A stretch of 64,000 bases of DNA from Flavobacterium keumense (GTDB lineage Bacteria; Bacteroidota; Bacteroidia; Flavobacteriales; Flavobacteriaceae): NCBI RefSeq assembly GCF_029866485.1, contig NZ_CP092332.1, positions 310,001-374,000 on the forward strand. Direction: 5' to 3'. This document shows, in pieces, positions 42,135 through 51,117 of the stretch (positions within the stretch are counted from its first letter, which is position 1; each line of letters starts with the position of its first letter). Below the pieces are notes generated by a model, which worked only from the letters and a program-made list of their open reading frames with translations, was not told the DNA's origin and did not search any database. The translations under genes and the position numbers were made by a program.

Positions 42135-43496
42135 TTAATAATGAAAATGTTTACTCTCTTCAATAAATGGGTTTCTTTTAGCTAGCAATGGAGCCTTAGT
42201 TAATGTTGTAAAAACAACAAAAATGAATAACCCAGCAAAGAAAAGAACAGAAGCTATTTCTGAAACTCCGATAAACCATTGATCACCTACTGTTCCAGGC
42301 ATAATCATATTGAAGAAATCAACGTAGTGACCTAACAAAATAACAATTCCCGCCATAACAACTACCCAAGTAATTCTCTTAAAATCAGTGTTAATCAAAA
42401 TTAATAGAGGGAAAAGGAAATTCATAGCTACAGCACCAAAAAATGGTAAATTATAAACTTGGATTCTAGTAACAAAATAGGTAATTTCTTCTGGAATATC
42501 AGCATACCAAATTAACATAAACTGAGAAAACCATAAATAGGTCCAAAATACACTTATACCAAACATAAATTTTGCTAAATCATGAATATGACTTGTATTT
42601 ACATACTCTAAATATCCTTTAGATTTTAAATATAATGTTACCATAGCAATCATCGTGATACCACTCACAAAGAAACTTGCAAAAACGTACCATCCAAATA
42701 ATGTACTAAACCAATGTGGATCTATGGACATTATCCAATCCCAAGACATAATAGACTCTGAAACGATGAAGAATACTAAAAATGCAGCAGAAATTTTAAA
42801 ATTCTTTTTATAATTCAAATTATCATCTGCTTCGTCTTGAGCTAAACAATTCTTTCTTGAATAATATCTATATAAATTCCAACCCAATAAAAATATAGCT
42901 GCTCTAACAATCCAAAATGGAAAATTTAAGTAACCCGATTTACCTGCAATAATTTCATCAAAGTTGGCACTTTTAGGATCTGTAACACCTTCAGACATCC
43001 ATACAAATAAATGATTGAAATGTAGACCTGATAACACTAACAAAATGAAAAATAAAATTGATGCTACTGGTAAATAAGAAGTAATTCCCTGCATTACTCT
43101 AAATAATACTGGAGACCATCCCGCTTGAGCAACTTGTTGAATTGCATAAAATGCCAATGTCCCCATAGAAATCAATAAAAAGAAGATACAAGCAACATAT
43201 AATGCAGCCCATGGCTTATTTTGTAATTGGTGTAACACATGATTTAAATGCTCTGAATGCTCTGCTTCTTCACTAACTTTAGCAACTTTTGAATCTTCGC
43301 CAACTACATGTGATTCATTAGCAACAGAAACTTCGTGCTTTATCGCACCATGACCACCATGATTCTCTGCAGCAAGTAGTTGTTCTACTTCTTTAATATC
43401 TTTTGGTGCAGTATAAAAACCATATCCAATACCTAAAAGACCTACTGCCATTAGGATAAAAGAAAAAGTTTTTAATTTACTTGAAAATGTATACAT
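42135..43496 (-). CDS. actF: Alternative complex III subunit ActF (quinol:cytochrome c oxidoreductase membrane subunit)
   Basis: 453 residues, about ten membrane helices. It starts with one helix, then a His/Glu-rich hydrophilic stretch (about 40-85), then a polytopic domain with SESIMSWDWIMSIDPHWFSTLFGWYVFASFFVSG, the sequence I associate with ActF and its paralogue ActC. Known role: inner-membrane subunit of alternative complex III, which oxidises menaquinol in place of a bc1 complex. It is sixth in the act order, 27 bp after actE. Confidence 0.9.
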   Translation of the reverse strand: MYTFSSKLKTFSFILMAVGLLGIGYGFYTAPKDIKEVEQLLAAENHGGHGAIKHEVSVANESHVVGEDSKVAKVSEEAEHSEHLNHVLHQLQNKPWAALYVACIFFLLISMGTLAFYAIQQVAQAGWSPVLFRVMQGITSYLPVASILFFILLVLSGLHFNHLFVWMSEGVTDPKSANFDEIIAGKSGYLNFPFWIVRAAIFLLGWNLYRYYSRKNCLAQDEADDNLNYKKNFKISAAFLVFFIVSESIMSWDWIMSIDPHWFSTLFGWYVFASFFVSGITMIAMVTLYLKSKGYLEYVNTSHIHDLAKFMFGISVFWTYLWFSQFMLIWYADIPEEITYFVTRIQVYNLPFFGAVAMNFLFPLLILINTDFKRITWVVVMAGIVILLGHYVDFFNMIMPGTVGDQWFIGVSEIASVLFFAGLFIFVVFTTLTKAPLLAKRNPFIEESKHFHY

Positions 43497-43523
43497 ATCT
43501 ATAACGATCAGTTAATTCAACAA

Positions 43524-44069
43524 TTATAATTGACTTTTTAATTTTAGAACATAGTCAGCAACTAACCAACGTTCATGAGGGTTCAATTGATTAGCATGGG
43601 ATCCCATCGCATTTAAACCATAGGTAATCACATGAAAAACACTTCCTTCAGTAATAGGTCTATCAGCATAACTAGGAACGCCTAAAAATTTCTCCCTCTC
43701 AACTAATTTACCTTTACCATTTCCAGAAGCACCATGACAACTAATACAATAAATTTCAAAAAGCTCTTTCCCTTTTTCAGAACTTCTTTCAATAGAATCC
43801 AAAGGCGATTTAAGAGTAGCCTTAGCTAGTTCATATCCTGCAGATGAATTTTCGTATTCATAAGGCTCAAAACCTCTATTGATTGTTCCTGGAGCAGGAA
43901 GCTGTCCCTCTTTACCATCTTTAAATGCAGCTGACTCTGAATAAGTTTCATACCCAACAGATTCATACATATTTGGAAAATATTGATAGTTTGGTGCAGA
44001 TTTATCATGGCATGATGTCACCAAAGCAGTCATACCTGATAAAACTGCAATTTTAAATATATTTTTCAT
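43524..44069 (-). CDS. actE: Alternative complex III subunit ActE, monoheme cytochrome c lipoprotein
   Basis: 181 residues with a lipoprotein signal (FKIAVLSGMTALVTSC, Cys20) and one heme-binding motif CISCHG near residue 108 within ELFEIYCISCHGASGNGKGKLVERE. Known role: the cytochrome subunit of alternative complex III that passes electrons from the multiheme chain to the terminal oxidase. It is placed between actD and actF as usual. Confidence 0.92.
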   Translation of the reverse strand: MKNIFKIAVLSGMTALVTSCHDKSAPNYQYFPNMYESVGYETYSESAAFKDGKEGQLPAPGTINRGFEPYEYENSSAGYELAKATLKSPLDSIERSSEKGKELFEIYCISCHGASGNGKGKLVEREKFLGVPSYADRPITEGSVFHVITYGLNAMGSHANQLNPHERWLVADYVLKLKSQL

Positions 44070-44077
44070 AACTATGA

Positions 44078-44602
44078 TTAATGCTTTTCTATTACTTTAA
44101 CTTCAACAGCTCCCGTGTTTTCAAAAAATGAAACCAATTCAGACTCATTATCATTCACAGCAACTTCCATTAAGAAATGGTCATCTGTAGTTCTAACATC
44201 AGGATTTTCTGCTTGTTTAAATGGCCACAACTTACTTCTCATGTAAAAAGTAATTACCATTAAGTGCGCTGCAAAAAATACCGTTTCTTCAAACATGATT
44301 GGAACAAAAGAGGGCATGTTTTCAATATAACTAAAACTTGGTTTTCCACCAATATCTTGTGGCCAATCTTGAATCATTACATAATTCATCAAAAATGTTC
44401 CAAATGATATCCCGCATAATCCATACAAAAATGCACAAATAGCTAAACGTGTTGGCGCAAGTCCCATAGCTTTATCCAATCCATGAACAGGAAATGGACT
44501 AAAAACCTCTTCGATATGATAATGAGCAGCACGTGTTTTCTTAACGGCATCCATTAATACATCATCGTCATTATAAATGGCGTATATTACTTTATTACTC
44601 AT
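44078..44602 (-). CDS. actD: Alternative complex III subunit ActD (DUF3341)
   Basis: 174 residues with two central membrane helices (about 52-72 and 100-120) and a soluble N-terminal domain beginning VIYAIYNDDDVLMDAVKKTRAAHYHIEEVFSPFPVHGLD, characteristic of DUF3341/ActD. The protein has no cofactor motif. Its start codon overlaps the actC stop by 8 bp, which suggests coupled translation. Confidence 0.92.
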   Translation of the reverse strand: MSNKVIYAIYNDDDVLMDAVKKTRAAHYHIEEVFSPFPVHGLDKAMGLAPTRLAICAFLYGLCGISFGTFLMNYVMIQDWPQDIGGKPSFSYIENMPSFVPIMFEETVFFAAHLMVITFYMRSKLWPFKQAENPDVRTTDDHFLMEVAVNDNESELVSFFENTGAVEVKVIEKH

Positions 44603-45995
44603 GGTGTGAATCTTTATTTGCTCTTTCTTTAATATAATTCTCTCCTGTTGCTTTCAAAATTGTTTTAACCTCTGCTTGAGCAATCACTGGGAATGTTCTT
44701 GCATATAATAAAAACAATACAAAGAAGAAACCAATTGTTCCAATAAAAATACCAATATCAACAAATGTTGGTGAGAACATTGTCCATGAAGATGGTAAAT
44801 AATCTCTATGCAATGAAGTTACAATAATTACGAATCGTTCAAACCACATTCCAATATTTACAACTATAGAGATTATAAAAGAGAACATAATGCTTGTTCT
44901 TAGTTTTTTGAACCACATAAATTGAGGAGAGAACACGTTGCAAGTCATCATCGACCAGTAAGCCCACCAGTAAGGTCCTGTTGCTCTATTTAAGAAAGCA
45001 TATTGTTCGTACTCAACACCAGAATACCAAGCAACAAATAACTCAGTAATATAAGCTACCCCAACGATAGAACCTGTAATCATGATTACAATATTCATTA
45101 ATTCAATATGTTGAATAGTAATATAAGCTTCTAAATTAGATACTTTTCTCATAATAATAAGCAACGTATTTACCATTGCAAATCCAGAGAATACTGCTCC
45201 AGCAACAAAGTAAGGAGGGAAAATAGTTGTATGCCATCCTGGAATTACTGAGGTAGCAAAGTCCATCGATACGATAGTATGTACAGAAAGCACTAATGGC
45301 GTTGCTAAACCTGCAAGTACCAAAGAGACTTCTTCAAAACGTTGCCAGTCTTTTGCTCTACCACTCCATCCAAAACTCAAGATAGAATATATTCTTTTAT
45401 GAAAAGGAGTAATTGCTCTATCTCTTAACATTGCAAAGTCAGGCAATAAACCAGTCCACCAGAAAACTAATGATACTGAAAGATAAGTAGAGATTGCAAA
45501 TACGTCCCATAATAATGGCGAGTTAAAGTTTACCCATAAAGATCCAAATTGATTTGGAATAGGCAAAACCCAATATGCTAACCAAGGACGCCCCATGTGA
45601 ATGATTGGGAACAAACCAGCCTGAATTACTGAGAAAATGGTCATTGCTTCTGCAGAACGGTTAATAGCCATTCTCCATCGTTGACGGAAAAGTAATAATA
45701 CTGCAGAAATCAATGTTCCTGCGTGACCAATACCTACCCACCAAACAAAGTTAGTGATATCCCAAGCCCAACCCACGGTTTTATTTAATCCCCATGTTCC
45801 GATACCTGTAGATACAGTATAGATGATACAGCCTAATCCCCAAAGGAAAGCTGTTAATGCGATTGAAAACACAATCCACCAATGTTTATTAGCCTTACCT
45901 TCTACAGGAGCTGCAACATCAACTGTTACATCGTGATATGATTTATCACCTATAACTAAAGGTTTTCTAATGCTTGATTCGTAGTGAGACGACAT
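44595..45995 (-). CDS. actC: Alternative complex III subunit ActC (NrfD/PsrC family)
   Basis: 466 residues, about ten membrane helices of the NrfD/PsrC type. Typical stretches are WDITNFVWWVGIGHAGTLISAVLLLFRQRWR (about residues 80-110) and FYWWAYWSMMTCNV-like TGPYWWAYWSMMTCNVFSPQ. In alternative complex III this subunit holds the quinol site with ActB docked on its periplasmic face. It lies 33 bp after actB and overlaps actD. Confidence 0.93.
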   Translation of the reverse strand: MSSHYESSIRKPLVIGDKSYHDVTVDVAAPVEGKANKHWWIVFSIALTAFLWGLGCIIYTVSTGIGTWGLNKTVGWAWDITNFVWWVGIGHAGTLISAVLLLFRQRWRMAINRSAEAMTIFSVIQAGLFPIIHMGRPWLAYWVLPIPNQFGSLWVNFNSPLLWDVFAISTYLSVSLVFWWTGLLPDFAMLRDRAITPFHKRIYSILSFGWSGRAKDWQRFEEVSLVLAGLATPLVLSVHTIVSMDFATSVIPGWHTTIFPPYFVAGAVFSGFAMVNTLLIIMRKVSNLEAYITIQHIELMNIVIMITGSIVGVAYITELFVAWYSGVEYEQYAFLNRATGPYWWAYWSMMTCNVFSPQFMWFKKLRTSIMFSFIISIVVNIGMWFERFVIIVTSLHRDYLPSSWTMFSPTFVDIGIFIGTIGFFFVLFLLYARTFPVIAQAEVKTILKATGENYIKERANKDSHHE

Positions 45996-46028
45996 AATCC
46001 TTTATCTTGTTTCTTAATTAATACTATA

Positions 46029-49000
46029 TTAGATATTTCTAACTTTAACGTGATAAATCACATTTGGCTTAGTTCCTACATGCTCTAATAAATGGTACAT
46101 TCTATCATCAGTAGCTAATTGAGCAACTTTTGCATCCGCATCATTAACATCTCCAAATACCATTGCTCCAGTAGAACAAGCATTTGAACAAGCAGTTTGG
46201 AATTCTCCATCAACAATAGCTCTTCCTTCTCTCTTCGCTTTAAGAATTGTCGCTTGAGTCATTTGTAGACACATAGAACATTTCTCCATAACTCCACGAG
46301 AACGAACATTCACATCTGGATTCAATACCATACGACCTAAGTCGTCATTCATATGATAATCAAATTCGCTATTTTGGCTATACAAGAACCAGTTGAAACG
46401 ACGTACTTTATACGGACAGTTGTTAGCACAGTAACGAGTACCTACACATCTGTTGTAAGCCATATTGTTTTGACCTTGACGACCATGAGAAGTTGCTGCA
46501 ACCGGACAAACAGTTTCACAAGGTGCGTGATTACAGTGTTGACACATAACTGGCTGGAAAGCAACTTGAGGATTATCTCCCGCTTTTTCCATTTCGTTAA
46601 ACGTTGACAATGAACTTGACAAACCTGCAATATTTTCTTTTCTTTCGTTATCTCCTTCAAAAGTACTTTCAGAAGAATAGTATCTATCAATACGCAACCA
46701 GTGCATATCTCGACTTCTTCTCACTTCTGATTTACCCACTACAGGAACGTTATTCTCAGCATGACATGCAATAACACAAGCACCACATCCTGTACAAGCA
46801 TTCAAGTCGATAGAAAGATTGAAATGGTGCCCAATTGTACGATCAAATGAATCCCATAAATCAACTTTTGTTGATTCTACTTCTTTATGATCCAAAGATA
46901 CCATAGGAACTTCATTCCATTCTTTAGCGTCTTTAGTGTTAAATATTTCTAAAGTTGTTTCTTTAATAATATCACCTCTTCCCATCAACGTTTTTTGACC
47001 TTGAACACAAGCAAACTCATGTTCTCCATCAGTTTTAACCAAGGAAACAGATTGTACATTATTAAATCCTTTATATAAAGCGTAAGCATTTAAACCTACA
47101 ACCATTTCTTCTTTTAGCGCTGCTTTACGACCATATCCTAAAGCCATACCTACAGTTCCAACCGCTTGACCTGGCTGAACAATAACGGGTACATTTTCTA
47201 ATTTAACACCATCTGTAGTTGTAATAGTAGCATAACTACCATTTAAACCTCCATTGGCAACAATTTCATTAGACAATCCTAATTTTTTAGCATCAGCATT
47301 AGAAACTGTAACATAATTATCCCAAGAAACTCTTGTAATAGGATCTGGAAATTCTTGCAACCAAGGATTATTTGCTTGTTGACCATCACCTAAACCTGTT
47401 TTAGTATATAAAACTAATTCAAGTGCATCAGCAGCTTTTGAACTTGACAGAACAGTAGCAGCAGCAGTGTAATCAGCTGAACCAGCAGATGCGGTTGGAA
47501 CTACACCAACATAAACACCATCATGTAATACTTTATTCCAAGTAGATCCTGCAATTATTGAAGCTGCAGTTCCTTTGATATAATCATAAAAAGTTCCCGC
47601 ATTTCCATTCAATGACAATAAAACGTCTTGAAATTGTTTGGTATTAAATAAAGGACGAATTGTAGGTTGAGTAAGACTATACGTTCCTTTAGTCAACATT
47701 AAATCATTCCAAGATTCTAAATAGTGTGGTGCAGGAGCTGCAATCGTAGTTAATGAAGCCGTTTCATCTTCTTTTAATGAAAAAGTAACTGAAGTAGTAA
47801 CTTTCTTAAGTCCTTCTACAAATGAAGCACTATCTGCCAATGTATAAACTGGATTAACGCCACTCATAATCAATGTATGAATGCTACCTGCTTTCATTTC
47901 ATTAATCAATTGAGCTACTTTCTCGTTAGATCCTTTTCTTATTTGTCTTGTTCCAGAAGTAGTGAAAGCTTCACTTGCTAATTTTTGGTTAATTGCCAAA
48001 ACTAACAACTGAGCATTTTTATCTTGAATTCCAGAAACTAATACTCCTTTTGAACCCGCAGCTTTTAATTGTTGTGCTGCTTTAGTAACCTCCGCTTTAA
48101 ACTCAGGTGCTAAATTAACAGCAACTGAAGAACCAGTTACAATATTATATATATGAACTAATGCTTGTTTTTGATTTGCAGTTGACATTGGTAAACGTTT
48201 GTCAGCAGCAGCTCCAGATAAAGTCATATTCGCTTCCAATTGGAAATGACGTGACATTTTTCCATTTTTAGGAATTCTACCTTGAGCATATCCTGCATCA
48301 TATCCTCCACCTTGCCAATCTCCTAAGAAGTCAGCTCCAACAGAAACGATCAAAGATGCTTTAGAAAAATCATAATCTACTAAAGCTCTTTCACCATATA
48401 CTGTTTCAAAAGCATCTAACGCTTCAGAAGACGAAACCGCATCATATACAACATGTTTTGCATTAGGGTTTTTAGCAATAAATTCAGCGATCAATTTTTC
48501 AGTTGATGGACTCGCTAGAGTATTTGTCAATAAAACTACCTGACCTCCTTTTGCTTTCGCTTCTACAATGCTTGATGCAATCTTAGAATTTACATCAGCC
48601 CAACTTGCATTAGTTCCAGCAATTTTAGGTTCTTTCAATCGCAAACTATCATATAAAGACAAGATTGAAGCATGAACTCTCGCATTAGCAGAAAATTTTG
48701 CTCCAGCAATTGTGTTGTTATCAATTTTGATTGGACGACCTTCGCGTGTTTTAACTAATAAATTAGCAAAATCAAAACCGTCAAAAACAGACGTTGCATA
48801 ATAATCAGCTACACCAGGGATGATTTGTTCTGGTTGCAACACATAAGGTATTGATTTATGAACAGGACCCTCACAAGCAGCAAGAGTAGCTGCCGCAGTA
48901 CTAAATCCAACGTACTTTAAAAAATCACGACGTGTAGTAGAAGACGATGACAAAGCATCATTATTCCCTAAAAATTCATTTGTAGGAATCTCTTCAACGA

Positions 49001-49085
49001 ATTCGTTATTTTTAAGCGCCTCAACAATAGAACTATTTCCGTCTAGTTCCTCAACACTTTTCCAGTATTTTTTGTTTGATGACAT
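46029..49085 (-). CDS. actB: Alternative complex III subunit ActB (iron-sulfur / molybdopterin-like)
   Basis: 1018 residues. A twin-arginine signal-like segment TTRRDFLKYVGFSTAAATLAAC lies around residues 51-72, ending in a possible lipobox. Residues about 75-720 form a molybdopterin-oxidoreductase-like domain, which in known ActB proteins has no cofactor. The C-terminal part (about 750-1018) has four cysteine groups for iron-sulfur clusters: CTGCGACVIACH, CQHCNHAPCETVCP, CVGTRYCANNCP, and CSMC ... CSNACS. It passes electrons from quinol oxidation to the heme subunits. Confidence 0.94.
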   Translation of the reverse strand: MSSNKKYWKSVEELDGNSSIVEALKNNEFVEEIPTNEFLGNNDALSSSSTTRRDFLKYVGFSTAAATLAACEGPVHKSIPYVLQPEQIIPGVADYYATSVFDGFDFANLLVKTREGRPIKIDNNTIAGAKFSANARVHASILSLYDSLRLKEPKIAGTNASWADVNSKIASSIVEAKAKGGQVVLLTNTLASPSTEKLIAEFIAKNPNAKHVVYDAVSSSEALDAFETVYGERALVDYDFSKASLIVSVGADFLGDWQGGGYDAGYAQGRIPKNGKMSRHFQLEANMTLSGAAADKRLPMSTANQKQALVHIYNIVTGSSVAVNLAPEFKAEVTKAAQQLKAAGSKGVLVSGIQDKNAQLLVLAINQKLASEAFTTSGTRQIRKGSNEKVAQLINEMKAGSIHTLIMSGVNPVYTLADSASFVEGLKKVTTSVTFSLKEDETASLTTIAAPAPHYLESWNDLMLTKGTYSLTQPTIRPLFNTKQFQDVLLSLNGNAGTFYDYIKGTAASIIAGSTWNKVLHDGVYVGVVPTASAGSADYTAAATVLSSSKAADALELVLYTKTGLGDGQQANNPWLQEFPDPITRVSWDNYVTVSNADAKKLGLSNEIVANGGLNGSYATITTTDGVKLENVPVIVQPGQAVGTVGMALGYGRKAALKEEMVVGLNAYALYKGFNNVQSVSLVKTDGEHEFACVQGQKTLMGRGDIIKETTLEIFNTKDAKEWNEVPMVSLDHKEVESTKVDLWDSFDRTIGHHFNLSIDLNACTGCGACVIACHAENNVPVVGKSEVRRSRDMHWLRIDRYYSSESTFEGDNERKENIAGLSSSLSTFNEMEKAGDNPQVAFQPVMCQHCNHAPCETVCPVAATSHGRQGQNNMAYNRCVGTRYCANNCPYKVRRFNWFLYSQNSEFDYHMNDDLGRMVLNPDVNVRSRGVMEKCSMCLQMTQATILKAKREGRAIVDGEFQTACSNACSTGAMVFGDVNDADAKVAQLATDDRMYHLLEHVGTKPNVIYHVKVRNI

Positions 49086-49114
49086 ATATAAATATTAAAA
49101 ACTTAATAATTTGA

Positions 49115-50449
49115 TTAATAGTGACATTTACCACACTCTAAACCTCCCATTTGAGCAGCAGTTAATTTCTCTACTCCATATTTTTTAGAAAGTTGTTCGT
49201 GGATTTTGGTATAATATTCATTCCCTTCCATTTTAACATCGGTTTTTCTATGGCAATCAATACACCATCCCATTGTTAGAGGAGCAAATTGTTTTTGAAT
49301 TTCATATTCTTGAACAGGACCGTGACATGTTTGACATTCAATTCCTGCAACAGTTACGTGTTGCGAGTGATTGAAATAAACAAAATCAGGTAAATTATGA
49401 ATACGAACCCATTTAACAGGTTGTGTTTTTCCAGTATACGATTGAGTAGTTTTATCCCAACCCACAGCTGTGTATAATTTTTGGATTTGTTCATCATAAA
49501 ATGCTTTGCTGTACTCAGGAGTAGCGGTAGTTTCTGCCACCTCAGAAATATTCTTGTGACAGTTCATACAAACATTTAAAGAAGGGATACCTGCATTTTT
49601 ACTAACTCTAGCAGCAGAGTGACAATATTTACAATTAATCTCATTATCACCAGCGTGAATTTTATGAGAATAATGAATTGGTTGAATCGGAGCATACTCT
49701 TGATCAACACCCACTTGCATTAAATATCCATAAACCAAATAAGCACCAGACAACAATAAGAATATTACTGTAACCAATATTAAAAATTGATTTTTAACAA
49801 ATGCTTTCCAAATAGAAATTCTTGGTTCTTTCGGAGCAACCTCAATATTATTAGCCTTAGCTACTTTTCTTAACACATTGTTCACCAAAAACAACATTAC
49901 AACAAGCATCGCCATCACCAAAGCAAGCGCACCCAAAATAATATTATTCGACAACCCAGCTTCTGATGGAGCAACACCTTCAGCACCTGGAGTAGCAGCA
50001 CCCGCAACTTTAGGAGCTTCTTCTTTAGGAGTTGAAGTATATGCTATAATATTATCAATATCTCCTTCAGACAGTTGAGGAAAAGCAGTCATTACTACTT
50101 TATTGTTCTCTTCAAACACCTTAACTGCAGCAGCATCACCTGACTTAATTAAGTCAGAACTATTATGAACCCATTTGTAGATCCATGACATCTCATATTT
50201 ACCAGCTACCCCTCTAAGAGCAGGACCTGTAGATTTAGCATCTAATTTATGACACGCAGCACAATTTGCATTGAATAGTTCTTTCCCTTTTACAGGATCT
50301 CCACCGGTTGTAGCGGCGGGAGCCGCCGTAGCATCAGTAGCTGCTGGTACAGCATCTTGAGCAAATGATGATACAGAGAAAACTAGCATTAAAGCTAAGC
50401 AGAAATATAATTTCTTTAAGATCGAATTATGGTTACCCATCTTTTTCAT
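49115..50449 (-). CDS. actA: Alternative complex III subunit ActA, multiheme cytochrome c with extra N-terminal monoheme domain
   Basis: 444 residues from the ATG at 50447-50449; a TTG three codons upstream is possible but unlikely. After a signal peptide (ending SVSSFAQ) comes a monoheme cytochrome c domain (CAACH at 63-67, probable Met ligand near 120). Two membrane helices follow (about 168-190 and 221-243), then a pentaheme domain with CKYCH, CMNCH, CQTCH, CIDCH and CGKCH. That makes six hemes. It is the first gene of the act-cox operon and is preceded by a consensus promoter. Confidence 0.93.
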   Translation of the reverse strand: MKKMGNHNSILKKLYFCLALMLVFSVSSFAQDAVPAATDATAAPAATTGGDPVKGKELFNANCAACHKLDAKSTGPALRGVAGKYEMSWIYKWVHNSSDLIKSGDAAAVKVFEENNKVVMTAFPQLSEGDIDNIIAYTSTPKEEAPKVAGAATPGAEGVAPSEAGLSNNIILGALALVMAMLVVMLFLVNNVLRKVAKANNIEVAPKEPRISIWKAFVKNQFLILVTVIFLLLSGAYLVYGYLMQVGVDQEYAPIQPIHYSHKIHAGDNEINCKYCHSAARVSKNAGIPSLNVCMNCHKNISEVAETTATPEYSKAFYDEQIQKLYTAVGWDKTTQSYTGKTQPVKWVRIHNLPDFVYFNHSQHVTVAGIECQTCHGPVQEYEIQKQFAPLTMGWCIDCHRKTDVKMEGNEYYTKIHEQLSKKYGVEKLTAAQMGGLECGKCHY

Positions 50450-50531
50450 ATAGTACAATAATTATCTACTAAAATTGTCATCATTTTTCGAATATTTTCA
50501 AAAAAACGAATACACTCTTTTTAAACTTGCA

Positions 50532-50560
50532 CAAAAATACGACTTAAGAACTATTCTCAA
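50532..50560 (-). promoter_or_regulatory. Promoter of the act-cox operon (TTG-N18-TATTTTTG)
   Basis: On the minus strand TTG (50558-50560) and TATTTTTG (50532-50539) are 18 bp apart, an excellent fit to the Bacteroidota housekeeping consensus. The predicted leader before actA is about 77 nt. Confidence 0.7.
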
Positions 50561-50636
50561 AACCTTAAAATAGTCTTAAATTCAATTTATATTAATTCTA
50601 AATAACTTTTAAATAAAACATTTCCTTATTAAGTAT

Positions 50637-50644
50637 TATTTTTG
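50637..50644 (+). promoter_or_regulatory. Promoter -7 box of the SPOR gene (TATTTTTG)
   Basis: TATTTTTG fits TAnnTTTG and would start transcription about 13 nt before the ATG at 50663. It also covers the TTG at 50642, so that codon is not the translation start. Confidence 0.5.
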
Positions 50645-50662
50645 CATAAAAACCACCACATT

Positions 50663-51055
50663 ATGAGAATTTTAAGTACTACTAATTTTGTTTTATATTT
50701 AGTTTTATTCTACTTCCAAAGCTTTTATTCCTATTCACAAAATTCAAAAACAGCAAGCAATATTGATGAAAAAATAGATGTTTTATTAAATGAAAAAAGA
50801 AAATATAACCCTGCAATTATCGCAAATGATCGTTACAAAATTCAAATATTTAGTGGCGAAAGTGAAAAAGCAAAAAAAATAGTGCAAACTTTCAAACAAG
50901 AATATAAAGACATTGATGTTACAATTGTGTTTAACACTCCTAATTATAAGGTATGGGTAGGTAATTTTAGATCACGAATAGAGGCAGAAAGAAACTTAAT
51001 TATGATAAGAAAAAAATATAAAACCACTCTTCTTATAAAACCCAATAAGTACTAA
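50663..51055 (+). CDS. Exported SPOR-domain protein
   Basis: 130 residues from the ATG at 50663. A signal peptide (LYLVLFYFQSFYSYSQ) precedes a short linker and a SPOR-type domain (about 58-130: YKIQIFSGESEKAKKIVQTFKQEYKDIDVTIVF ... YKVWVGNFRSRIEAERNLIMIRKKY). SPOR domains bind denuded peptidoglycan at division sites, and small single-domain versions of this kind are common in flavobacteria. It stands alone, divergent from actA and convergent with infB. Confidence 0.85.
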   Translation: MRILSTTNFVLYLVLFYFQSFYSYSQNSKTASNIDEKIDVLLNEKRKYNPAIIANDRYKIQIFSGESEKAKKIVQTFKQEYKDIDVTIVFNTPNYKVWVGNFRSRIEAERNLIMIRKKYKTTLLIKPNKY

Positions 51056-51062
51056 ATTCAGT

Positions 51063-51113
51063 TTATCAAGTATAAAAAAACCCGGATTTTCCGGGTTTTT
51101 TTATACTTGATAA
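51063..51113. terminator. Bidirectional terminator between the SPOR gene and infB
   Basis: A perfect inverted repeat with 23-bp arms and a 5-nt loop. The core is CCCGG/CCGGG flanked by A7 and T7, so a stem plus T run exists on both strands. It starts 8 bp after the SPOR stop and ends 5 bp before the infB stop. Confidence 0.93.
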
Positions 51114-51117
51114 GAAA

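Noticed and set aside
47500..48900. Loss of molybdopterin ligands in ActB as a decayed enzyme
   Set aside because: In known alternative complex III the molybdopterin-like domain of ActB carries no cofactor, so this is normal.
50450..50458. TTG start for ActA
   Set aside because: An ATG three codons later gives a normal signal peptide start (MKKMGNHNS).
50642..50662. TTG start for the SPOR protein
   Set aside because: The TTG is part of the -7 box TATTTTTG. The ATG at 50663 gives a normal signal peptide.
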